Assembly: GCA_040217155.1 (NCBI GenBank)
Contig: JAVJNS010000029.1
Coordinates: forward strand, 124,001-188,000
DNA from: Pelagibius sp040217155
GTDB taxonomy: Bacteria; Pseudomonadota; Alphaproteobacteria; Kiloniellales; Kiloniellaceae
Length of the DNA: 64,000 nt
Direction of reading: 5' to 3'
Below, in pieces: positions 30,637 through 38,183 of this stretch. Made by a program: the position numbers and the translations under genes. The notes under the pieces are model-generated. The model was given only the letters and a program-made list of their open reading frames with translations, had not been told where the DNA came from and made no database searches. Position 1 is the first letter of the stretch, and each line of letters opens with the position of its first letter.

Positions 30637-31560
30637 ATGCGACAGTTAGCTCAAATTCTCTGCAGTCCGGCCGTCTCGCGGAACCAGGCGCGGACAGCGC
30701 GGCGTTATGCCGCGCGACTTGACACGCAACTGGCCACCTTCGATGCCCGTTTCTCCGCGTTCGGCGATGAGGCGTCCGCGATGGCTAGTTGCGCCGCGCC
30801 GGTCTTCATCCTTTCCGCCGGCTGGCGGTCAGGGTCGACCTTGTTGCAGCGCATGGTGATGGCGAGGAATCCGGAGATCATCCTCTGGGGCGAACCCTAC
30901 GCGGCGGCTTCACCGATCCTGACCTTGGCCGATCAACTGCGTCCTTTCTCCGACGCCTGGCCCGATCCCGCCTATTTTGTCGAGGAGCACGGCGCCGACC
31001 TGGCGGAACAATGGGTCGCCAATCTCTATCCGCCGGCGGCCAGCTTCCGCGCGGCGCATCTCGCCTATTGCGAAACGCTGTTCGCGCGGCCGGCGCAGGC
31101 GCTGGGCCGGCCGCAGTGGGGCTTGAAGGAAGTCCGCTTCGGCGCCGATCAGGTGCGATACCTGAAATGGCTCTATCCGCAGGCGAAGTTCGTCTTTCTC
31201 GTGCGCAATCCCCTTGACGCCTACCGCTCCTACCGAAGCAGGCTGAATTGGTTCGCCCGCTGGCCGGACCGGATGGTTTCCAACCCCTATGACTTCGGCT
31301 TGCATTGGGCCCGCCTGTGCCGCGATTTCGTGGCGCTGAGGAATCAAGACGTCGGCCCCCTGCTGCGCTACGAAAGTCTTGGCGAGGCGGCAACCGTCGC
31401 CGTGCTGCAGGACCATCTCGGCTGGGAGATTCCGCCGCTCGAAAGCATGGCGCAGGTGAAGGGGTGGAAGGGCCCAAGCGCCAAGCGCCAGTCGTGGCTG
31501 GAGCGCAGCCTGCTGCGGCGTGCGACCGCTGCGATCGCCGAGGACCTGGGCTATGTCTGA
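30637..31560 (+). CDS. Sulfotransferase family protein, 2
   Basis: A 307-aa protein with a PAPS-binding pattern: 5'-loop LSAGWRSGSTLLQRMV near residue 55 and 3'-phosphate motif FVFLVRNPLDAYRSYRS near residue 190. It is diverged from the first sulfotransferase and carries about 45 extra N-terminal residues. ATG 30637 is chosen as the first start after the flippase stop. It probably sulfates a second position or residue of the same polymer, but the acceptor is unproven. Confidence 0.82.
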   Translation: MRQLAQILCSPAVSRNQARTARRYAARLDTQLATFDARFSAFGDEASAMASCAAPVFILSAGWRSGSTLLQRMVMARNPEIILWGEPYAAASPILTLADQLRPFSDAWPDPAYFVEEHGADLAEQWVANLYPPAASFRAAHLAYCETLFARPAQALGRPQWGLKEVRFGADQVRYLKWLYPQAKFVFLVRNPLDAYRSYRSRLNWFARWPDRMVSNPYDFGLHWARLCRDFVALRNQDVGPLLRYESLGEAATVAVLQDHLGWEIPPLESMAQVKGWKGPSAKRQSWLERSLLRRATAAIAEDLGYV

Positions 31561-31641
31561 GCGCCGCCCCAACGTCATTTCCGCGGTGGTCCGTGACGCA
31601 GCGGCCAGGATGCGCCGCCCTCGCCGTAAGGGAGGACTCCC

Positions 31642-32610
31642 GTGCCACTGGTCTCGGTGATCATTCCCGCCTTCGACGCCGAGGCTTATCTCGAACAGTC
31701 CGTGGCTTCGGTTCTGGGTCAGAGCCTCGTCGACATCGAGATCCTGATTGTCGACGACGCCTCGAGAGATGGGACTCTCGTAGTGGCGCGGCGCCTGGCG
31801 AAAGCGGATTCGCGGGTGCGGGTCATCGCGGCGGAGCGGAACCTCGGGCCTGCCGGGGCGCGCAACCTGGGACTGGACAGCGCGACGGGCGATTGGGTCG
31901 CGCTGCTGGACGCCGATGACGCCTTCGAGCCGGAACGCCTGGCGCGGCTGCTCGGCGCCGCCCGCGACTGCGGCGGCGACCTGCTGGCCGACAATCTGTT
32001 ACTGGAAGACGAGAGCGGCCAGGTCGAGCCGATGCTGCCGGCGGTGGAGACGCCAAGCTGCGTGCCGCTCTCCGCGGTGCAGTTTCTGCTCGGCAACCTT
32101 CCGGATCCGGCACAGCCGCGCAGGAGCTACGGCTTTCTGAAGCCCCTGATCGCTCGCGCCTTCTTGGTGACGAAGGCATTGCGCTACGACGAAGATCTGC
32201 GCTTTGCCGAGGACTTCGCCTTTTATCTTGCCTGCTTCTCGGCGGGCGCGCGCTTCTATCTGCTGCGGGAACCGCTCTACCGTTATCGCATCCGCGCCGA
32301 CTCGCTCACCGCCCATCACTCGATAGACGATCTCCGCCGCCTGCAGCTTGTCGACGCGCGCCTGCTGCGGGAACAACGCGCTGCAGCGGCCGGCTTTGTC
32401 TCGGCGCTGAAGCGCCACAAGAAGTCGATCGATCAGCGTCTGCAATGGCGCTTGGTGATCGGCGCGATGAAGCGGCGCGCCTGGATCGCCGCGCTGGGCG
32501 CCAGCCTCAAGGGCTGGCACGTGTTCGGCTATGTCTCGATCAAGCTCGCCGGCGAGGCCTGGCGCCGCCTTTGGCGGAGAGACGTCAGGGCCAGGGCGGT
32601 CGAGACGTAA
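31642..32610 (+). CDS. GT2 glycosyltransferase, ExoO-like (paralogue of 23198-24199)
   Basis: Family 2 transferase (322 aa): VSVIIPAFDAEAYL, LIVDDASRDGT, LLDADDAFEPERL near residue 95, LLADNLLLED, GFLKPLIARAF and AEDFAFYLACF near 190. GTG start at 31642 with GGAGG 6 nt upstream. Its last 82 nt overlap the 3' end of the convergent polymerase gene, an unusually long antisense overlap. Confidence 0.87.
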   Translation: MPLVSVIIPAFDAEAYLEQSVASVLGQSLVDIEILIVDDASRDGTLVVARRLAKADSRVRVIAAERNLGPAGARNLGLDSATGDWVALLDADDAFEPERLARLLGAARDCGGDLLADNLLLEDESGQVEPMLPAVETPSCVPLSAVQFLLGNLPDPAQPRRSYGFLKPLIARAFLVTKALRYDEDLRFAEDFAFYLACFSAGARFYLLREPLYRYRIRADSLTAHHSIDDLRRLQLVDARLLREQRAAAAGFVSALKRHKKSIDQRLQWRLVIGAMKRRAWIAALGASLKGWHVFGYVSIKLAGEAWRRLWRRDVRARAVET

Positions 32611-33812
32611 ACGGCGCCGAGCAGGACTTGGATCAGGTCGTGCTGTCGGTAAAGGGCGTACTCGCTCAAGGAGTAGACGGTCACGAAGGCCAGAAAGAGA
32701 ACCGGCAGGGCGGCGGTAGCGGCGCGGTCGGTGGCGGCGAGGGCCACGGCACGCCAGGCGAAGAGCAGAAGGAATCCCGCCGTCAGCAGCAGCCCGGTCA
32801 AGCCGAGCTGCACGGCGATATCCAGATAGCTGTTGTGGAAGTTCTTGACCTCCATTCCCAGCACATACTGCACATAGCGCCCGGCGGAGCCGTCGCCGCC
32901 ATTCCAGAAAGCGTCGAAGCCGCCGCCCAGCAGCGGACGGGCTTCGATCAGGTCGGCGGCGAAGTCCCAGAGCAGGGAGCGGCCGGTCAGGGTACGCTCC
33001 TTGCCGAGCGTCTCCAGCACCAGGTCGACGGGGTCGCGGTCGAAGGCCAGGAACGACCAGACAAGCAAGCCGACCGCCAATAGCGCGATGAGATAGGCGA
33101 TGAGGCGCAGCGGCGCCGCAGCGTGGCGGGTCAGAAGCACCGGCGTCAGGCCGCAGAGGCCGAGGGCCATGATGATTGCCGTTCCGGACTCGCTGAGCGC
33201 GATGAGAAGCAGGGCGGTGGCCGCCACTGTGGTGACGGCAAGCCGCCGCCACGGTGCGGCGAAGAGCAGCAGGCAGCAGACCAGCAGGAGAACCATGCGT
33301 CCGCCGAGCACGTTCTTGTGCGGAAAGATACCGCGCGCGATGCCGTTCGTATCGAAGGCGAAGCTGCTGTCCGCCAGGATCGCCGCCAGGGAAGCCAGCC
33401 CCGCCAGGGTTAGGACGAAGAACAGGGCCCTTGTCATTTCGAAGAGGCTGAAACGGGCACCGAGATAGAGGCTGATCAGCACGGTCATGGTCAATTGGAC
33501 CGCCGTGCGGAGCGACTGGCCGGGCAGGTCCGACCAGAAGAACGAGAGGCCGGCCAGCAGCGGCCAAAGCAGCAAAGGGGCGGCGATCCACAACGCCGAC
33601 ATAAAGGCGCCATAGCGCAGCAGAAAGAGTCCCAGCGCCGCGAGGTAGATGACGTACCAGGCGAGCGATTGCATCTGCGGCTGCAGCGACAGGGCATAAG
33701 AGGCGATCGTCAGGACCAAGAGCAGAAGGAGATGCTCCCAGGGGCGCAGCCCGTCTGCGATCGCGGCATAGCTGCCGCCGGGAGGACTGTGAGTCTGTGC
33801 TGCGGCGACCAT
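32529..33812 (-). CDS. O-antigen ligase / Wzy-type polymerase (ExoQ-like)
   Basis: Polytopic membrane protein (427 aa) with about 10-12 hydrophobic segments and a large periplasmic loop before the last ones. The Wzy_C features are present: RTLTGRSLLWDF near residue 270 and KNFHNSYLDIAVQLGLTG near 325, with the His and Arg expected in polymerases and ligases. It would join flipped repeat units. It is transcribed away from the WcaJ-like gene and converges on the GT2 gene. Confidence 0.9.
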   Translation of the reverse strand: MVAAAQTHSPPGGSYAAIADGLRPWEHLLLLLVLTIASYALSLQPQMQSLAWYVIYLAALGLFLLRYGAFMSALWIAAPLLLWPLLAGLSFFWSDLPGQSLRTAVQLTMTVLISLYLGARFSLFEMTRALFFVLTLAGLASLAAILADSSFAFDTNGIARGIFPHKNVLGGRMVLLLVCCLLLFAAPWRRLAVTTVAATALLLIALSESGTAIIMALGLCGLTPVLLTRHAAAPLRLIAYLIALLAVGLLVWSFLAFDRDPVDLVLETLGKERTLTGRSLLWDFAADLIEARPLLGGGFDAFWNGGDGSAGRYVQYVLGMEVKNFHNSYLDIAVQLGLTGLLLTAGFLLLFAWRAVALAATDRAATAALPVLFLAFVTVYSLSEYALYRQHDLIQVLLGAVYVSTALALTSLRQRRRQASPASLIET

Positions 33813-34156
33813 GGTTCACTGCGCGCGTTTGCTGACCGGCGCAGCACGGTAGTCATCGCACCTGCACAATGCCAAACGGAATTTCGTGGAACAAAGGATT
33901 GTCAGTAAAAAGCCACAACTTAGACCATGTGAAATCACAATCGGGTTGAAGCGTCGATGATAGTCTTTGTGCAGCGCAATACGGCGGCGGGTAGGTCCCA
34001 TGGATGATGGGGCGAGGCGCCCGCCGGGCGAAACGCCACAGCTCAGAACGGTGCCGGCGGCGGCGTGATTGACTCTGGAAACGCAGTGCCACTGACCTGA
34101 AAGCAAGGGCCGGAGCGTCCGGCTCGGATCGAGGGAACGGACAGAGGGATTTCGCG
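33813..34156. other. Divergent intergenic region between polymerase and initiating transferase
   Basis: 344 nt, noticeably AT-richer in 33860-33990 than the flanking genes, as expected for back-to-back promoters of the wzy-like and wcaJ-like units. I cannot define boxes with confidence and see no ORF, riboswitch or strong palindrome. Confidence 0.5.
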
Positions 34157-35614
34157 ATGGCAGCGGCGCTGGCGGCACTGGGATTCAGGAAAGGCAGGCC
34201 GGTTGCCCGGCCGATCGCGCGGGTCGTGATCGAACTCGCGTTTCGAATCTGCGACCTGATGCTGCTCGGCCTGTCCGGCTTGGCGATTTTCTTCATTCGC
34301 CGCTTTGACGAGCCCGGCCTGCTGTACTCCCATTACATCGGTGCCATTCTCCTGGCCATGGTCGTGGCGACGCTGATGCTGCATCGTTTCGACGTCTACC
34401 GCGACGACTTCCTGTTCAGCCGGCGGGTGCCCTTCGGCGGGCTGTTCTCGGCCTGGACGGTGACTTTCTGCGTCCTGCTGGCCGCCGCCTTCCTGTTCAA
34501 AGTGTCCGACACCTACTCACGCGCCTGGGCCTTGACGTGGTTTGCCGCGGGCGGCGTCGGCTTGGTGGCCGGACGCTACGCGCTGCGTCAGTGGGTGCGC
34601 GGCCTGTCGGTTGCTGGCCGCTTCGCCAACCGGACGGTGATCGTCGGCGCGGGGGAGCAGGGGCGCCGCCTGGCCGGTTACCTCCAGCGCCACGGCGACG
34701 CCGCCACCCGGATCATCGGCTTTGCCGACGACCGCCTGACGCGGGTGCCGCAGGTCAGCGACGGCCTTTCGGTCCTGGGATCGGTCGACCACCTGGTCGA
34801 TTTGATCCGCCGCGACCTCGTCGACCAGGTCATCGTTGCGCTGCCGTGGACAGCGGACAGCCGTCTGCGGGAAGTTGTCGGCAAGCTGGAACAAACACCG
34901 GTGCCGATCCGTCTAGCTCCCGACCTTGCTGCCTTCTGTTTCCCGGATCGCCGTTTCACGACGGTGGGCCGCTTGCCGATGATGCAGCTTTTCGAACGTC
35001 CGATTTCGGGGTGGTCCTTTGTGATGAAAAGCATGGAAGACCGTATCTTGGCGGGATTGATCCTGTTTTTTTTCGCGCCGCTGCTCCTCGTGGTGGCGCT
35101 CGCCATCAAGCTTGATTCGCCGGGGCCGGTGTTTTTTCGGCAGAAACGTTTCGGGTTCAATGAGGATCTCTTCAACTGCTGGAAGTTTCGCACCATGCAG
35201 CAGCACCGGGCCGACGCGAACGGCGAGGTACTGACGCGCAGAGACGATGACCGGATCACACGGGTAGGACGCTTCCTGCGCCGCACGTCGATCGACGAAC
35301 TGCCGCAGTTGTTCAACGTGCTGAAAGGTGAAATGTCGCTGGTGGGTCCGCGGCCCCATGCCACCTCGGCCAAGGCGGCGGGCCGGCTCTACACGGAAGC
35401 CGTGGAGGTTTATGCCGCCCGCCATCGCGTCAAGCCGGGGATCACCGGCTGGGCCCAGGTGAACGGCTGGCGCGGCGAGACCGACACCCTTGAGAAAATC
35501 GAACGGCGCGTAGAGTACGATCTCTTTTACATCGAGAACTGGTCACTGAGTCTGGATCTGAAAATCTTACTGCGAACCGCCATGGTGGTGGTTGGCGATC
35601 GCGAGGCCTTTTGA
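34157..35614 (+). CDS. Undecaprenyl-phosphate hexose-1-P transferase (WcaJ/ExoY-like)
   Basis: Starts polymer assembly by transferring a sugar-1-phosphate to undecaprenyl phosphate (485 aa). Four N-terminal membrane segments and a CoA-binding-like domain (VIVGAGEQGRRLAGYLQRHG near residue 160) precede the catalytic bacterial sugar transferase domain from about residue 295: a membrane hairpin, CWKFRTM, DELPQLFNVLKGEMSLVGPR and PGITGWAQVNGWRG. The full PNPT layout resembles WcaJ/PssY rather than the short ExoY. The stop overlaps the next start (TGATG). Confidence 0.94.
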   Translation: MAAALAALGFRKGRPVARPIARVVIELAFRICDLMLLGLSGLAIFFIRRFDEPGLLYSHYIGAILLAMVVATLMLHRFDVYRDDFLFSRRVPFGGLFSAWTVTFCVLLAAAFLFKVSDTYSRAWALTWFAAGGVGLVAGRYALRQWVRGLSVAGRFANRTVIVGAGEQGRRLAGYLQRHGDAATRIIGFADDRLTRVPQVSDGLSVLGSVDHLVDLIRRDLVDQVIVALPWTADSRLREVVGKLEQTPVPIRLAPDLAAFCFPDRRFTTVGRLPMMQLFERPISGWSFVMKSMEDRILAGLILFFFAPLLLVVALAIKLDSPGPVFFRQKRFGFNEDLFNCWKFRTMQQHRADANGEVLTRRDDDRITRVGRFLRRTSIDELPQLFNVLKGEMSLVGPRPHATSAKAAGRLYTEAVEVYAARHRVKPGITGWAQVNGWRGETDTLEKIERRVEYDLFYIENWSLSLDLKILLRTAMVVVGDREAF

Positions 35615-36303
35615 TGTCATCTTCCATTCCGCTGCCACGCAAAGCCGTGGTCATCCTTGGTTTCAACGCTGAAGCATCGCGCGTCGGCGCCGCGCCCGCT
35701 GTGCCCTACGGGGCGTTGGCAGAACACCTGCCGGCGGCCGATCGCCTGTACATCCAGGAGGCTGTCGAAGAAGCACTGGCAGCCGGTTTGAGCGAGCTGA
35801 TCTTCGTTACGCAGGACGGATTTGCGCTGCTGGATATGGCAAGGGGTCTGGCAAACGACAGTCTGCCGCTGCAACTGGTCGTGCCACGTCAGAAGCCGGC
35901 GCTGGGCCTGGGGCAGGCGCTGCGTGGCGCCCGGTCGATGATTGGCGAGGAGCCCTTCGTGGTGCTAACCCTGGGGCAAGCGCGAAGCATTGCCGGTGGG
36001 GCGCTACGGCAGCTGTTGGCGGCCTACCGCCGTGTGGGCGGCAACCTGGTTGTCGTGACCGACGCGGAAGTGCTGCACGGTCAGGGCACCTTCGCGGCCA
36101 TCGATAAGGCGGCGGTCGGTCATTGCATCTTGCAGCCGGATATCTTCAAGGCCCTGGATGACGACCCGGAGGGCGATCTCGCGGCGGCGCTCCTGGCGCA
36201 AGCCGAGATCTGGCCGGTGACGGCCCTGCCGTTGCGCGGCGGGAGCCCGGACGCGGGGGGCCGGCCGCAGGAGGCGGAAGCCATGGCCGGCGCGGCGCGG
36301 TAG
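35614..36303 (+). CDS. GalU-like nucleotidyltransferase homologue with degenerate active site
   Basis: A 229-aa protein whose order of blocks follows UTP-glucose-1-phosphate uridylyltransferase (GalU/ExoN): KAVV-ILGF strand, IQEAVEEALAAGLSELIFVTQ, a GLGQALRGARSMIGEEPFVVL block. The nucleotide-binding GxGxR...K signature is replaced by LGFNAEASRVGAAPAVPYGA, and the metal-binding Asp pair after the GEEPFVVL strand is replaced by LGQ. It is about 60 residues shorter than GalU. It is likely a non-catalytic relative, perhaps regulatory or structural. Coupled by TGATG to the initiating transferase gene. Confidence 0.75.
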   Translation: MSSSIPLPRKAVVILGFNAEASRVGAAPAVPYGALAEHLPAADRLYIQEAVEEALAAGLSELIFVTQDGFALLDMARGLANDSLPLQLVVPRQKPALGLGQALRGARSMIGEEPFVVLTLGQARSIAGGALRQLLAAYRRVGGNLVVVTDAEVLHGQGTFAAIDKAAVGHCILQPDIFKALDDDPEGDLAAALLAQAEIWPVTALPLRGGSPDAGGRPQEAEAMAGAAR

Positions 36304-36353
36304 CAGCCGGCCCAGCGCCGGAAGTTTACCAAGAGAGGACGAAGGAGAACCTG

Positions 36354-36926
36354 ATGATCCGCAGAGGATTTGCGCCCCGCTTCGGTGGCGCGGCGGCAGC
36401 GCTTCTGCTGCTCGCGGCTTGTGCGGGGCAACTCGCTTCACTGCCGGCCCTGCCCGACGGGCAAGCGGGTCCCTATCAGCTTGGCGCCGGCGACCGGGTG
36501 CGCCTGCAGGTCTTCGGACAGCAGGAGTTGAGCCAGGAGTATCTGGTCAGCGATTCCGGAACCATCACCGTGCCGCTGATCGGCTACGTCGCGGCCGAAG
36601 GCCGCTCGCTGCCAGCGCTGGAGGATGCGATCAAGAACCAACTCAGGGACGGCATTCTCGTCGATCCCAATGTCACAGCGGAGATCGTGTCTTACCGGCC
36701 GTTCTATGTCCTCGGCGAAACCAAAGCCCCGGGCCAGTATCCCTTCGTCCCACGCATGACCGTTCTCACCGCTGTTTCCATGAGCGGCGGCTTCACCTTC
36801 CGTGCCGAAGAGGACATGGTTTCCATCACCCGCATGGTGGACGGCCAGATGACGGAGTTTCGTGCCGAACCGCTTGCCCTCGTCGCTCCCGGCGACGTCA
36901 TCAACATCCACGAGCGCTTTTTCTAG
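36354..36926 (+). CDS. Short polysaccharide export lipoprotein (Wza/ExoF family, OPX)
   Basis: Outer-membrane-targeted export protein (190 aa). The lipobox LLLAAC puts the lipidated Cys at residue 23. A Poly_export domain follows (YQLGAGDRVRLQVFGQQELS, then a SLBB-like part with YVLGETKAPGQYPF). It ends about 5 residues after the last SLBB strand. The long C-terminal part that forms the alpha-helical outer-membrane pore in E. coli Wza (379 aa) is missing, so it needs another pore. The stop is 3 nt before the beta-barrel gene. Confidence 0.9.
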   Translation: MIRRGFAPRFGGAAAALLLLAACAGQLASLPALPDGQAGPYQLGAGDRVRLQVFGQQELSQEYLVSDSGTITVPLIGYVAAEGRSLPALEDAIKNQLRDGILVDPNVTAEIVSYRPFYVLGETKAPGQYPFVPRMTVLTAVSMSGGFTFRAEEDMVSITRMVDGQMTEFRAEPLALVAPGDVINIHERFF

Positions 36927-36929
36927 CCA

Positions 36930-38183
36930 GTGAGGCGGTCTGCACGGGGAATCGGCGGTTTGGGGTACCGGACGAATTTGATTATCCTCCTGTCTCTGCT
37001 TGGCGTTGCCTCCGCCGGGTCGGCCGTGAGAGCGCAGGAAGGAGAGCGCCCCGCGGCGGTCTTCGACCGGCCGCGCTCGGGTTATGATCCCAAGGGCATC
37101 GACCTCGGCGGGTTCCGCCTGTTCCCGAGAGCTGCTATCACCGAGAGTTACGATGACAACATCTTCGCCGAAGATAGCGGCACCAAAGCGGACCTCATTA
37201 CCTCGACCACGGCAGCCTTGCTGGCCGAGAGCGAATGGTCGCGCCACGCGCTTTCCGTTGAGGCCCGGTTGCGCCATCAGAAGTTCCTCGACAACGACGA
37301 TCAGGACCGCACCGAATACCTCGTGCGGCCAAGTCTGCGTCTCGATCTGGCGGAGCGCAGCGAGGCGACGCTTTCCACCGAATACAGCCGCCGCACCGTC
37401 GGCCGCGACGATCCGGAAGACGGCGGCGACGAGGATCCCACCGAGTTCGACCGCTTCGAGACGCGGGGCGAGGTCATCGGCCGCGCCAACCGCACCTTCT
37501 TCGGCCTCAACGGCCAATTGCGCCGCGACGACTATATCGCCGGCCGTGACAGCGACCGCGACCGCAGCGAATACCGTTTTGGACTGCCGCTCGGCTACGA
37601 GGTTTCCGCCATGACCGACGTGGTTCTGGAACCCTTTCTGCGTTGGCGCGACTTCGACGAATTGGATTCCACCGGAGCCGATCGCGATGCGCGGGCCACC
37701 GGCGCGACTGTCGGGGTCGATACGGAACTGACCAGTCTGGTTCACTTCAACTTCGACGTCGGTTTCATCGCCAACGATTTTCAGGACGACCGCTTCGACG
37801 ACAACGTCGATCTGATCTTCGGCGGCGAAGTGGTGTGGTATGCGACCGGCATGACCACCGTGAAGGCAAAGGCGGCAAGGCGCGACATCTCCACCAGCCA
37901 GCCGGGTGCCTCGTCGAAGACGCAGAGCAACTTCGGCGTCGAAGTCCAGCATGAGCTGCGAAGAAACATCCTGCTGGGCGGCGAAATCAACTACATCAAC
38001 GACGACTTCCGCGAGATCGACCGGAGCGACGACCGCGGCGTCTTTTCCCTCAGTGCGGAATACCTGCTGAACAACTACGTCTCCGTGGCGGCGGACTATC
38101 GCTATGAGCAGCGCTGGTCGGATGCCGGCAATGAAGATTTCAGCCGCAACATCGTGACTCTCGGTCTAAGGACGCGCTTTTAA
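36930..38183 (+). CDS. Outer-membrane beta-barrel protein (BBP2-like)
   Basis: A 417-aa protein with an N-terminal signal segment (LIILLSLLGVASAGSAVRAQ) and then repeated alternating amphipathic strands rich in acidic and aromatic residues, ending in LGLRTRF, the terminal Phe expected for BAM-assembled barrels. It fits the outer_membrane beta-barrel BBP2 family seen in polysaccharide loci. GTG start 3 nt after the short OPX gene implies coupling, so it is the best candidate for the exit pore. Its stop overlaps the convergent CoA-transferase stop. Confidence 0.82.
   Translation: MRRSARGIGGLGYRTNLIILLSLLGVASAGSAVRAQEGERPAAVFDRPRSGYDPKGIDLGGFRLFPRAAITESYDDNIFAEDSGTKADLITSTTAALLAESEWSRHALSVEARLRHQKFLDNDDQDRTEYLVRPSLRLDLAERSEATLSTEYSRRTVGRDDPEDGGDEDPTEFDRFETRGEVIGRANRTFFGLNGQLRRDDYIAGRDSDRDRSEYRFGLPLGYEVSAMTDVVLEPFLRWRDFDELDSTGADRDARATGATVGVDTELTSLVHFNFDVGFIANDFQDDRFDDNVDLIFGGEVVWYATGMTTVKAKAARRDISTSQPGASSKTQSNFGVEVQHELRRNILLGGEINYINDDFREIDRSDDRGVFSLSAEYLLNNYVSVAADYRYEQRWSDAGNEDFSRNIVTLGLRTRF

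Noticed and set aside
31999..33819. 606-codon minus-strand frame overlapping the Wzy-like gene in another frame
   Set aside because: Arg/Pro/Gly-rich and without hydrophobic periodicity, while the chosen frame shows clear membrane segments and Wzy_C motifs.
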